From assembly GCA_030068525.1 (NCBI GenBank), contig JASJOS010000005.1, positions 372,001 through 436,000 of the forward strand: a DNA stretch of 64,000 bases. Direction: 5' to 3'. The stretch's first letter is position 1; each line of letters starts with the position of its first letter. Shown here in pieces: positions 10,173 through 18,606 of the stretch. The position numbers were made by a program, and so were the translations under genes. This DNA comes from Xanthocytophaga flava. Its GTDB lineage: Bacteria > Bacteroidota > Bacteroidia > Cytophagales > 172606-1. The notes under the pieces are model-generated. The model searched no databases, was not told the DNA's origin, and saw only the letters and a list, made by a program, of their open reading frames with translations.

Positions 10173-11696
10173 ATGAACAAGAAAGTTATTCTCGTTATTC
10201 TTGACGGATGGGGCATTGCCTCTGACTCTAAAGTTTCAGCAATTGACCAGGCACAAACACCATTTATGGATAGTCTTTATCCTAAATATAAACACAGTAA
10301 GTTAAACACCTCCGGACTGGAAGTAGGATTGCCAGAAGGTCAGATGGGAAACAGTGAAGTAGGACATATGAATATTGGTGCTGGGAGAGTAGTCTACCAG
10401 GATCTGGTAAAAGTAAACAAAGCAGTTGAAGAACATACACTAGACAATGAACCTGTATTGGTAGAGGCATTAAATTATGCAAAAAATAATGGCAAGAAAG
10501 TCCATTTTATCGGATTGGTTTCTGATGGAGGTGTTCACTCTCATATTGATCATTTGAAGGGGTTATGTAGCATTGCTCATAAATATGGTCTTTCAGATGT
10601 ATTCATTCATGCTTTTATGGATGGTCGGGATACTGATCCCAAAGGAGGGCTGGCATATATGGAAGATCTCCAAAATCACCTGAGTACATCAACCGGAAAA
10701 GTAGCTACTATTACGGGTCGTTACTATGCAATGGATCGCGATAAGCGCTGGGGTCGTGTAAAACAAGCTTACTATGCTATGACCAAAGGAGTTGGGGTAA
10801 ATGTACAAGATCCGTTGGAAGGTATTCGTAAATCGTATGAAAGCGGTGTGACAGATGAGTTTATCCGGCCAATTATTCTTACAGATAAAGATGAAAAACC
10901 TGTAGGCTTGATAGAAAAAGGAGATGTAGTGTTATGCTTTAACTTCCGTACTGATCGTGGAAGAGAAATCACTCAGGTATTGACTCAACAGGATTTTCCT
11001 GACTTTCAAATGGAAAAACTGGATCTGTATTATGTGACAATGACAAATTATGATGACACCTTCCAGAATGTAAAAGTTATTTTTGATAAAGATAATCTGA
11101 ATAATACATTGGGTGAAGTATTATCTAGGGCTGGTAAAAAACAAATCCGGATTGCTGAGACAGAAAAATATCCGCATGTTACCTTCTTTTTCTCTGGCGG
11201 GCGTGAGGAGCCATTTGAAGGTGAAAAACGCTTGATGTGTGCCTCTCCTAAAGTGGCTACCTATGATCTGAAACCAGAAATGAGTGCATTTGAACTCAGA
11301 GATGCTATCATTCCGGAATTGCAGAAAAAAGAAGTAGATTTTGTATGTCTGAACTTTGCCAATGCAGATATGGTTGGTCATACAGGAGTGTTTGAGGCAG
11401 CAGTGAAAGCCTGTGAAGCAGTAGACCAGTGTACAGAAGCTGTAGTAAAAGCAGCTTTAGAGAATGGGTATACTTCAATCATTATTGCTGATCATGGTAA
11501 TTCTGATTGTATGGTTAATCCTGATGGTACACCAAATACTGCCCATACTACTAATCCAGTACCCTGTATATTAGTAGACAATGATTTCAAAGGAACTCTG
11601 AAGGATGGAAAATTAGGTGATCTGGCTCCTACCATTTTAACACTTATAGGAGTAGATATTCCTGCTGAGATGACAGGAAATATTCTGATCTCCTAA
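10173..11696 (+). CDS. gpmI: 2,3-bisphosphoglycerate-independent phosphoglycerate mutase
   Basis: 507 aa, the normal iPGM length. It interconverts 3- and 2-phosphoglycerate in glycolysis using two metal ions and a phosphoserine. Asp11 in LDGWG, the nucleophile Ser61 in GNSEVGHMNIGAG, GRYYAMDRDKRW near 183-194 and the late metal motif ADHGNSD near residue 444 are all present. Start is the first ATG after an AT-rich leader. A 12-bp inverted repeat directly after the stop probably ends the transcript. Confidence 0.97.
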   Translation: MNKKVILVILDGWGIASDSKVSAIDQAQTPFMDSLYPKYKHSKLNTSGLEVGLPEGQMGNSEVGHMNIGAGRVVYQDLVKVNKAVEEHTLDNEPVLVEALNYAKNNGKKVHFIGLVSDGGVHSHIDHLKGLCSIAHKYGLSDVFIHAFMDGRDTDPKGGLAYMEDLQNHLSTSTGKVATITGRYYAMDRDKRWGRVKQAYYAMTKGVGVNVQDPLEGIRKSYESGVTDEFIRPIILTDKDEKPVGLIEKGDVVLCFNFRTDRGREITQVLTQQDFPDFQMEKLDLYYVTMTNYDDTFQNVKVIFDKDNLNNTLGEVLSRAGKKQIRIAETEKYPHVTFFFSGGREEPFEGEKRLMCASPKVATYDLKPEMSAFELRDAIIPELQKKEVDFVCLNFANADMVGHTGVFEAAVKACEAVDQCTEAVVKAALENGYTSIIIADHGNSDCMVNPDGTPNTAHTTNPVPCILVDNDFKGTLKDGKLGDLAPTILTLIGVDIPAEMTGNILIS

Positions 11697-11711
11697 GAAA
11701 TGGGTATAGAA

Positions 11712-11748
11712 AGGTATACTTTCTGAATTCACCTTGGAAAGTATACCT
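11712..11748 (+). terminator. Stem-loop after gpmI
   Basis: Perfect 12-bp arms AGGTATACTTTC (11712-11723) and GAAAGTATACCT (11737-11748) around a 13-nt loop. There is no long T-tract, so it may be a processing or attenuating hairpin rather than a pure terminator. Confidence 0.55.
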
Positions 11749-11796
11749 CCAACAGAGTTTTCCGATAGAATACTTATATTATTTATCATACTGACT

Positions 11797-12372
11797 GTGT
11801 TGAAAAAGATAATATTTCTTGGGTTAAGTGCCTGCTGTCTGTGGGCTTGTGGAAGTCCTTCTGTTAAAACTTCTCCTTCTTCTGCTGAATTTGTCAGTGT
11901 TGATACACTTATTGACATGCAGATTTCATTACTTGATTCTGTAAAACCTGTAGTAAACAAGGAAATATTCGTAGATGGACAAACTGAGGATCAGCGTATT
12001 AAAGATGTAGATTGGGGAAAAGAATTAGCTATTTTCAGAGAGTTGGATATTAGTAAACCTGGACTACAAGATAATTACAGTTTGACGTCTCCTGCACCTG
12101 GTGTACGTTTATATACCCTCAAATCTGGAAAGAACTCGGTAGTGCAGCATTTGAAGATTCAGTTTGCGTCTGGTGCTTCGCAAATAGCCAGAATGGAAGG
12201 TGTTATTGCTCAGAATAATTATCTGTACAAATCTGAAAAGCTTCTTTCATTAGATTTTCAGACATCTGACCAGAACAGTGTTTATCTGGCGAATTATAAA
12301 ATTAAAACCACAAAGAAAATACTTTTTGGAGATGAAGAGATTATGCAGATTCACGCAAAGTTGATAGAGTAA
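11797..12372 (+). CDS. Hypothetical lipoprotein
   Basis: About 191 aa if translation starts at GTG 11797 (or TTG 11800). The ORF extends to a TTG at 11734, but that codon lies inside the gpmI stem-loop and would put 21 extra residues before the signal. The mature start is a lipobox, CCLWACGSPS, so it is an exported lipoprotein. The body has a WGKELAIFRELDISKPG segment and a beta-rich C-terminal half. No family was recognised. Confidence 0.65.
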   Translation: MLKKIIFLGLSACCLWACGSPSVKTSPSSAEFVSVDTLIDMQISLLDSVKPVVNKEIFVDGQTEDQRIKDVDWGKELAIFRELDISKPGLQDNYSLTSPAPGVRLYTLKSGKNSVVQHLKIQFASGASQIARMEGVIAQNNYLYKSEKLLSLDFQTSDQNSVYLANYKIKTTKKILFGDEEIMQIHAKLIE

Positions 12373-12386
12373 AGTTAAATTCTTCC

Positions 12387-12432
12387 AAAACTAAAAGGGT
12401 CTAGTAAATGCTTACTGGACCCTTTTAGTTTT
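12387..12432. terminator. Bidirectional terminator between lipoprotein and glutamate dehydrogenase genes
   Basis: Perfect 15-bp arms, AAAACTAAAAGGGTC (12387-12401) with its complement at 12418-12432, plus an inner AGTAA/TTACT stem. T-rich on both strands. Confidence 0.85.
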
Positions 12433-12450
12433 AAGATGGTAAGGCTTCTA

Positions 12451-13725
12451 TTAATAGCCACCTCTGTATTTGTATGTATCAGACACCTTCTTGATCGCTA
12501 CAATATAAGCAGCAATACGCATGGAAACTTTAAAATCCAGTGAAGTCTGATATACCTTATCAAAAGCATCCCGCATAATCCTGTCGCTACGACGATTGAC
12601 ACGTTCCAGCGTCCATTTATAGCCCAGCCGATTTTGCACCCATTCAAAATAAGAGACAGTTACACCCCCTGCATTGGCTAGAATATCTGGAGCTACCAGA
12701 ATTCCCTTTTCGTTGATTACTGCATCCGCAGATGCAGAAGTAGGTCCATTGGCACCTTCAATAATCATCTTAGCCTGTATTCTGGATGCATTTTCCATTG
12801 TAATTACATCTTCTTTCGCAGCCGGAACCAGTACATCTACAGGAAGCGTTAACAGCTCATCATTGGTAATCTTCTCAGCACCGCCAAAACCCTCTAACGA
12901 TCCCCCATGAGTATCCCGATAGCGCATGGCTTCTGTTATATTAATTCCTTTGTCATTGAAATAAGCTCCACTTAAATCACTGATTGCCTGTACAGTGACT
13001 CCTCTCTCATGTAAGAGAGCAGCTGTATGGGATCCCACGTTACCAAATCCTTGTACGGCACCTGTAGAACGGTATGGGTTAATCCGAAGTTTTTCCATGG
13101 CGGCCAATGCCGTTACCATTACTCCTCGTCCAGTGGCTTCTGTCCGGCCCAGAGAGCCTCCCAAAACCAGAGGCTTACCAGTCACCACTGCAGTTACTGT
13201 CATACCCTTTGCTTTAGAATATTCATCCATAAGCCAGGCCATTTCGCGTGGACTGGTTCCCATATCTGGAGCAGGAATATCTTTATCCGGTCCAAATATA
13301 TCAAGCATTGCAATAGTATAAGCACGCATTAGACGCTCGATCTCCCCGGAAGACATTGCACGAGGATTACAGGCAATACCTCCTTTGGCACCACCATATG
13401 GAATGTCTACGACTGCACATTTCCAGGTCATCCAGGCAGCTAAGGCACGTACTTCATCCAGCGTTACATCCGGATCAAAACGGATTCCACCTTTAGCCGG
13501 GCCTAATATGTTAGAATGTATTACCCGGATTCCTTCAAATACTTTGATGGTACCATCATCCATTGTTACAGGTAATCCTACAATTACCTGTCTTGCAGGT
13601 ACTTTGAGTATATGATACATTTGCTCATCTATACCCAGAAGTTGCGCCGCTGCGTCAAATCGTGACATCATGGATTCCAGAGGATTTTCCTTGTCTTTGA
13701 TTGGCGCGGGTTCGATATAAGCCAT
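12451..13725 (-). CDS. Glutamate dehydrogenase (Glu/Leu/Phe/Val dehydrogenase family)
   Basis: 424 aa. It oxidatively deaminates glutamate to 2-oxoglutarate or runs in reverse. The N-terminal dimerisation and substrate domain has GPAKGGIRF (76-84) and MTWKCAVVDIPYGGAKGGI (100-118) with the catalytic Lys114; the C-terminal Rossmann domain has GFGNVGSHTA near residue 226. The length fits the hexameric NAD-type enzymes rather than the longer NADP GdhA. Monocistronic with a leader of about 130 nt. Confidence 0.93.
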   Translation of the reverse strand: MAYIEPAPIKDKENPLESMMSRFDAAAQLLGIDEQMYHILKVPARQVIVGLPVTMDDGTIKVFEGIRVIHSNILGPAKGGIRFDPDVTLDEVRALAAWMTWKCAVVDIPYGGAKGGIACNPRAMSSGEIERLMRAYTIAMLDIFGPDKDIPAPDMGTSPREMAWLMDEYSKAKGMTVTAVVTGKPLVLGGSLGRTEATGRGVMVTALAAMEKLRINPYRSTGAVQGFGNVGSHTAALLHERGVTVQAISDLSGAYFNDKGINITEAMRYRDTHGGSLEGFGGAEKITNDELLTLPVDVLVPAAKEDVITMENASRIQAKMIIEGANGPTSASADAVINEKGILVAPDILANAGGVTVSYFEWVQNRLGYKWTLERVNRRSDRIMRDAFDKVYQTSLDFKVSMRIAAYIVAIKKVSDTYKYRGGY

Positions 13726-13862
13726 ACGAAGATCTTAAATTAAAGAGTTAATTGATGAAGAAAGTTGAATAGTATGCAATAAAACAATCTAAAAAATGTA
13801 TACGCAGTATCGCGATATGGGTTATAAATAGTTGTTTGCTCCTCCATTGGATAGGAACGCTG

Positions 13863-13870
13863 CAAAGGTA
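13863..13870 (-). promoter_or_regulatory. Glutamate dehydrogenase promoter -7 box
   Basis: TACCTTTG on the minus strand, an exact TAnnTTTG match, about 138 bp upstream of the start codon. The perfect palindrome TATCGCGATA (13808-13817) lies in the resulting leader and could be an operator. Confidence 0.5.
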
Positions 13871-14169
13871 AAATATTTTAAAAACATATTACTATTCTAA
13901 GATATTTTTAAAATATACTCAGAAAAATATTGTTTATATCGGGAAAACTTGCTATTAATTTGGTTGTGTTTACAATGTCCAAAATAAAAGCAGAGTTAAA
14001 GATGTAATTGCCAAATAAAGATGTTTGTAGTCTTTACAGAAGATAAGTTTTGTGTAAGTTTTAAAGCAATATTAAACTAAACATACACATAAAATATAGA
14101 GTACACTTTCCATCAATGATAGTAGAAAGTGTGCTTATACTTGTCTATCTTTTAGTAAAGCAAGTCATA
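13871..14169. other. Gene-free region between glutamate dehydrogenase and lipoprotein genes
   Basis: AT-rich, no coding signal. The imperfect stem AGTACACTTTC (14100-14110) with GAAAGTGTGCT (14125-14135) sits just beyond the lipoprotein stop on the minus strand and may be its terminator. Confidence 0.45.
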
Positions 14170-14760
14170 TTACATAGGAGAAAAAAGTTGTCTGGGCTTT
14201 AGATTTTTATATTCGGATTTGATAGTCGAAAGTGCTTCTTTCTGTTGAATAATCAGCGCATTGTATTCTTCTGTATAATTGTCATACTTTCTACGTAGAA
14301 TGGCTACCTCATTAGTAAGGCTATCAATTCTTTTTTCTAGAGAATCGCATGATACACAGCATGTTGTGGCATGAGTTTTTTCATAGAATAATGTAAGGTC
14401 TGTTAGTAGAGAATCTGTCGCACTATCATAAAAGTCGATTTGATCATTTGTTAGTGAATCCGGATCTGTATAACGTTTGGATAAAAGGGTTTCCTCCTGG
14501 TTTATTAACTGAGTATAAAGAGTCTTGTCATATTTACAGGATTGGGATATATTTTTTAGGAGGTCTTTAATCTGTTGTATTTTCAGATTATCTGATTCAA
14601 TCAGTGTACTCCAACTAATCTGCATGCTATCTGTAATTGTACTAAGCTGAACTTGAAGAGAATCACTATTGATTTCAACGTTTTCTTCACTAGCTCTATT
14701 TGGCTGGCACTGAACAAAAACACAAAAAGACAAAAGAATGAAAAGGCAACTGCGGACCAT
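14170..14760 (-). CDS. Coiled-coil lipoprotein, hypothetical
   Basis: About 196 aa from the ATG at 14760. The longer reading to 14841 adds 27 residues before a clear lipoprotein signal (MVRSCLFILL...FVQCQPN), so it is not used. After the lipidated Cys the protein is almost wholly helical with heptad patterns: DSMQISWSTLIESDNLKIQQ, then CCVSCDSLEKRIDSLTNEVA leading into a long coiled coil. A CC..C cluster near the middle could form disulfides. No known family; an envelope spacer or adaptor is possible. Confidence 0.65.
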   Translation of the reverse strand: MVRSCLFILLSFCVFVQCQPNRASEENVEINSDSLQVQLSTITDSMQISWSTLIESDNLKIQQIKDLLKNISQSCKYDKTLYTQLINQEETLLSKRYTDPDSLTNDQIDFYDSATDSLLTDLTLFYEKTHATTCCVSCDSLEKRIDSLTNEVAILRRKYDNYTEEYNALIIQQKEALSTIKSEYKNLKPRQLFSPM

Positions 14761-14951
14761 GAAAATGTAAATAAAGATAGCTGAAAATAAGGCTTGAATT
14801 TTTGATGTGCTAAAGGTAGCAGAATCAAAAAAACAATTCAATAAAAAAATAAACTATTGATAATCAAGTTTGTTCATAGTTAACGTTTACTTTTTCGCAA
14901 AAAGGTAACTAACTAATGTAGACTGTTTTGCATTTTGGATATCCATTTTTT

Positions 14952-15578
14952 ATGAATGAAGCAAATAAAAAAAATCACTTTTCCCGTGTGGAATTAAAGC
15001 AGCGACTACAACAGTTGGAGGCAGAAATCCAGGCAAAAGAGGCATATGCAGAGATTCCATTATCCAGTATTCGAAAAAATAATTGGAAAGTTTGTTTTCT
15101 TGCCTTACTACCTGTTTTATTAGCTACTGGGTATTTTCTATATAATAGAGCTTATAATAAAAAGCTGTTTAGCCAATATTATGAACCCTATCCTAACGTA
15201 ATAGGCTATACATTACAAAATACAGTTGAAGGACCGGCGTCACAAACAGAAGCGTTACGACTATATGAACAAGGACACTATGCAGATGCCCTCAAGTATT
15301 TTGAACAAGCCTCACAGATAGGGAAAGAACACACTGATTTGCTATTTTATGCAGGGATTGCAAGTATTGAGGTAAACCAACTTGATAAAGCAGAGGCGTA
15401 TATGCAGGAAGTTGTCAAACATCCTAATAGTAGTTTTGTATCTCAGGCAGAATGGTATCTGGCTTTAATTCATCTTCGAAAAAGTGAGCCCAACCAGGCG
15501 AAAGAGCATTTGCGGTTATTAACTCAATCTACAGAGATATTTAAAGAAAAGGCATTCTCACTACTGAATAAATTATAG
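14952..15578 (+). CDS. Membrane-anchored TPR protein
   Basis: About 208 aa from ATG 14952; an in-frame TTG 24 bp upstream is less likely. A cytoplasmic N-terminal helix (RVELKQRLQQLEAEIQAKEA) is followed by one membrane segment (VCFLALLPVLLATGYFLYN, about 45-65) and then tetratricopeptide repeats (ALRLYEQGHYADALKYFEQA; LLFYAGIASIEVNQLDKAEA; AEWYLALIHLRKSEPNQAKE). TPRs bind proteins; the arrangement places them outside the cytoplasm. Partner unknown. Confidence 0.75.
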   Translation: MNEANKKNHFSRVELKQRLQQLEAEIQAKEAYAEIPLSSIRKNNWKVCFLALLPVLLATGYFLYNRAYNKKLFSQYYEPYPNVIGYTLQNTVEGPASQTEALRLYEQGHYADALKYFEQASQIGKEHTDLLFYAGIASIEVNQLDKAEAYMQEVVKHPNSSFVSQAEWYLALIHLRKSEPNQAKEHLRLLTQSTEIFKEKAFSLLNKL

Positions 15579-15734
15579 TCTCATTATTTTTCTTCTTATT
15601 TTATTCTCCAAATTTTACCTGACGAATTTTGCGACGAAAAGAAATTATGCTTTCACTTTATGAAGGCATGATAATTGCTCAGAAAAATACTATCCTTTTT
15701 CCAGGTAATTTCTTACCAAATTAAAATTCTGCTG

Positions 15735-15742
15735 TACATTTG
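15735..15742 (+). promoter_or_regulatory. Possible -7 box overlapping the porin start
   Basis: TACATTTG matches TAnnTTTG exactly, but it overlaps the TTG start at 15740. If used, the mRNA would be nearly leaderless or begin with the GTG at 15746. Confidence 0.35.
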
Positions 15743-17773
15743 TGTGTGAATTCATTACAAGCTTTATCACGGCTTCTCTATAAGCTGGTTCTATTACTGT
15801 TTATTGGTTATGTAGCTCAGGCTCAAGTTCCTGGAGGCAAAGGTGGGCCACTATCCGGTTCCAAAGATCGTAAATCCAGGACAGGAAGTAGTATTCTGGA
15901 CGATTCTACCAAACAGGTATATGGTCCTGAAACATCCCGGTTCTTACTTGAAAACGACTTGCTTACCAATCGGGATACTACCTATGCTATCGATACTTTG
16001 CTGGAGAATATTCATAATTACAATTTTGTAAACCGATATAACAATCGATATGTAGATCTGGGAAACCTTGGAACTGCTATACGACCTGTTTTCTATACAC
16101 CTCCTGCGCAAATTGGTACGTACTTTGGTATGAATGTATATGATCTGTATGCATTAACTCCCGATAAAATAAAGTACTACGATACAAAATCTCCTTACAC
16201 CTATCTGAAATATGTTCAGGGCGGCTTGTATCAGCAATTACTGAATCTTGGACATAGTCGCAATATCAATTCCAGATGGAATATTGGATTTGACTTTCAA
16301 CGACTAACTTCTGGTAAACAATATGGATATACAGAACGTAGTGAAAGGCAAGTAGATCATTATGGCGTAAGTGCCTACACCCGATGGATATCAAGTGATA
16401 GCGCTTATCATATACTTGCACATTTCTCTCATCAAAATCACTGGGTTAATGAACAAGGTGGTATTTTGAATACTTTGGGGACGGATCAGAGTACATTGCT
16501 GGATAATTTTGCAGAAAATGCTGTTTCACAATTAGTTCCAGCCATATCAGGTAATCCTCCTACTCAGATGGTGCGAGGCAATGATTATCGAAACAACTGG
16601 CACATTTACCACCAATATAAGTTTGGCAATGGATTTCAGGTATATCATATTTTTGATCGGCAAACACAACGATATGATTACTATGATAATGACAATACCT
16701 ATAGTGAGTATGCATCTGTGAGAGGTGCTGGAAACTATTTTTACCCGGATGTTTCTCCTTCGGATACTGCCTACAGATACTACTTTTCTGATGATACTAC
16801 ACATGATGTAATGCGTTATATAGTATATGAGAATCGAATTGGCTTAAAAGGAAAGTATCAGGGGTGGGATTATCGCTTATATGCCCGCAGACGAGATTTT
16901 AAGGCTACTTATACAGGGTTATATACTACCACAAATACAGAATATAACCCTGTGACTTATAAAAAAGGGGAGACTTTTCTGGGTGCCTGGGGACAGTATA
17001 GCTTTAAAAAGAATATTAAATTATATGCAGAGGCAGAATTTTTACTATTCAGAGATTATAAGCTAAGTGGAACGTTTGAATCTCCCTGGTTTAAAGTAAG
17101 CTATCTAAGTATGCTCTATTCTCCTACTGTTGTACAGCAACGTATGTACAGCAATCATTTCCGATGGAGCAATGATTTTAGTCCTGTGAGTGTGAATCAA
17201 CTATCCGGGCAACTGACTCTAAAATACAAAGCATTAACTTTTGAACCATCTGCATCCATTAGTAATCTAGCCAATTATATTTATCTTGATCAGGATATAA
17301 AGCCACAACAAAGCAGTGCCTTTCAGATTTTTAACGTAGGTGTATCACTGAACCTGCATGGTAAGATATTTCATACCGAAAATCAGGTAGTATTTACACA
17401 AACCACCAATAATGTAAATGTTATCAGGATGCCTCAATGGTTTATCAATTCACGTTGGTATGCAGAAGGCTTCCTATTCAGAAAAGCATTATTTATGCAG
17501 ATTGGTATAGATGCACATTATAAGTCTGACTACTATGCCAATGCCTATATGCCTGCCATTGCACAGTTCTATCTTCAGGATGAATTTTTGGTAAAAGGAT
17601 ATCCTGTTATTGATGTGTTTGCCAATGCTCGTGTAGGCAGAGTGCGACTCTTTGTTAAGATGTCACATATAAACCAGGGACTTGTATTTGGAAATGGATA
17701 CTTTACTACCCCTTATTATCCTGGTCAGAGACGTACACTGGGCTTCGGAGTGCTGTGGCCATTGTTTGACTAA
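15740..17773 (+). CDS. Putative outer-membrane porin
   Basis: 677 aa. The start is a TTG at 15740 or GTG at 15746; no ATG fits before the signal peptide (LLYKLVLLLFIGYVAQAQ). The mature part begins with a Gly/Ser-rich tail (VPGGKGGPLSGSKD) and continues as amphipathic beta strands rich in Tyr and Trp, ending GFGVLWPLFD with an aromatic C-terminal residue as in outer-membrane barrels. Length and pattern fit the Bacteroidota putative porin family. The solute is unknown. Confidence 0.75.
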   Translation: MCVNSLQALSRLLYKLVLLLFIGYVAQAQVPGGKGGPLSGSKDRKSRTGSSILDDSTKQVYGPETSRFLLENDLLTNRDTTYAIDTLLENIHNYNFVNRYNNRYVDLGNLGTAIRPVFYTPPAQIGTYFGMNVYDLYALTPDKIKYYDTKSPYTYLKYVQGGLYQQLLNLGHSRNINSRWNIGFDFQRLTSGKQYGYTERSERQVDHYGVSAYTRWISSDSAYHILAHFSHQNHWVNEQGGILNTLGTDQSTLLDNFAENAVSQLVPAISGNPPTQMVRGNDYRNNWHIYHQYKFGNGFQVYHIFDRQTQRYDYYDNDNTYSEYASVRGAGNYFYPDVSPSDTAYRYYFSDDTTHDVMRYIVYENRIGLKGKYQGWDYRLYARRRDFKATYTGLYTTTNTEYNPVTYKKGETFLGAWGQYSFKKNIKLYAEAEFLLFRDYKLSGTFESPWFKVSYLSMLYSPTVVQQRMYSNHFRWSNDFSPVSVNQLSGQLTLKYKALTFEPSASISNLANYIYLDQDIKPQQSSAFQIFNVGVSLNLHGKIFHTENQVVFTQTTNNVNVIRMPQWFINSRWYAEGFLFRKALFMQIGIDAHYKSDYYANAYMPAIAQFYLQDEFLVKGYPVIDVFANARVGRVRLFVKMSHINQGLVFGNGYFTTPYYPGQRRTLGFGVLWPLFD

Positions 17774-17793
17774 TGATTCTGCCTTTCGTATAG

Positions 17794-17801
17794 TATCTTT
17801 G
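17794..17801 (+). promoter_or_regulatory. RNA methyltransferase promoter -7 box
   Basis: TATCTTTG, an exact TAnnTTTG match. Transcription would start near 17808, which favours the second ATG (17827) as start codon. Confidence 0.5.
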
Positions 17802-17826
17802 TGTCAGAATGTTGTTTACTAATAGT

Positions 17827-18606
17827 ATGGAACTTATCGCTAGCCCACAAAACCCGAAGATTAAAAATGTTATCAGATTATTGGAGAAAGCTTCTGAGCG
17901 AAAAGAACAGAATCTGACAGTAGTAGAAGGAGAAAGAGAGATAGAACTTGCCTTGAGGGCTGGCTATAAACTACATACCCTTTTTATCTGTAAAGAATTA
18001 CACCCTGCTCCTCTAAACTTTTCACCTGAACACAGTTGGGAGATTAGTAAAGTTGTGTTTGATAAAATTGCCTACCGAGAAAACCGAGATGGCTTAGTGG
18101 CATTAATCGTTCCTAAGAAACTCCGTTTGCAGGATTTAAAGCTGAGCAGCAATCCGTTTATAATTGTATTGGAGGCAGTAGAAAAGCCTGGGAACTTAGG
18201 TGCGATTCTTCGTACGGCTGATGCCGCTCATATAGATGCTGTTATAATTTGTGATCCACAAACAGATCTTTATAACCCAAATGTTATTCGTTCTGGAATC
18301 GGTTGTTTATTTAGTAACCAGGTAGTGGTTTGTACCTCTGACGAAGCCATAAATTGGCTCCGCCAGAAAAATATTCGTACGTATGCTGCTGCACTTACTG
18401 CCACTCATTTTTACCATGAAGTCAATCTGGCGCAACCATCAGCCGTTGTGATGGGTACTGAAGCCACAGGACTCAGCAATAAGTGGCTACAAGAAGCGGA
18501 TGATCAAATCAAGATACCGATGCGTGGGCAAATAGACTCCTTGAATGTGTCTACCAGCACTGCTATTCTGGTATTTGAAGCAATGCGGCAGCGTGGCTTT
18601 CAATAA
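17827..18606 (+). CDS. TrmH/SpoU family RNA 2'-O-methyltransferase
   Basis: About 259 aa from ATG 17827, the conserved family start (MELIASPQNPKIK). The upstream ATG 17809 sits on the predicted transcription start. An N-terminal substrate-binding domain (VEGEREIELALRAGY) precedes the SPOUT knot with motif 1 EKPGNLGAILRTAD, motif 2 MGTEATGLSNKWL and motif 3 IPMRGQIDSLNVSTSTA. It transfers methyl from SAM to a ribose 2'-OH in rRNA or tRNA; which nucleotide is unknown. The stop abuts the convergent GH15 gene with no gap. Confidence 0.88.
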   Translation: MELIASPQNPKIKNVIRLLEKASERKEQNLTVVEGEREIELALRAGYKLHTLFICKELHPAPLNFSPEHSWEISKVVFDKIAYRENRDGLVALIVPKKLRLQDLKLSSNPFIIVLEAVEKPGNLGAILRTADAAHIDAVIICDPQTDLYNPNVIRSGIGCLFSNQVVVCTSDEAINWLRQKNIRTYAAALTATHFYHEVNLAQPSAVVMGTEATGLSNKWLQEADDQIKIPMRGQIDSLNVSTSTAILVFEAMRQRGFQ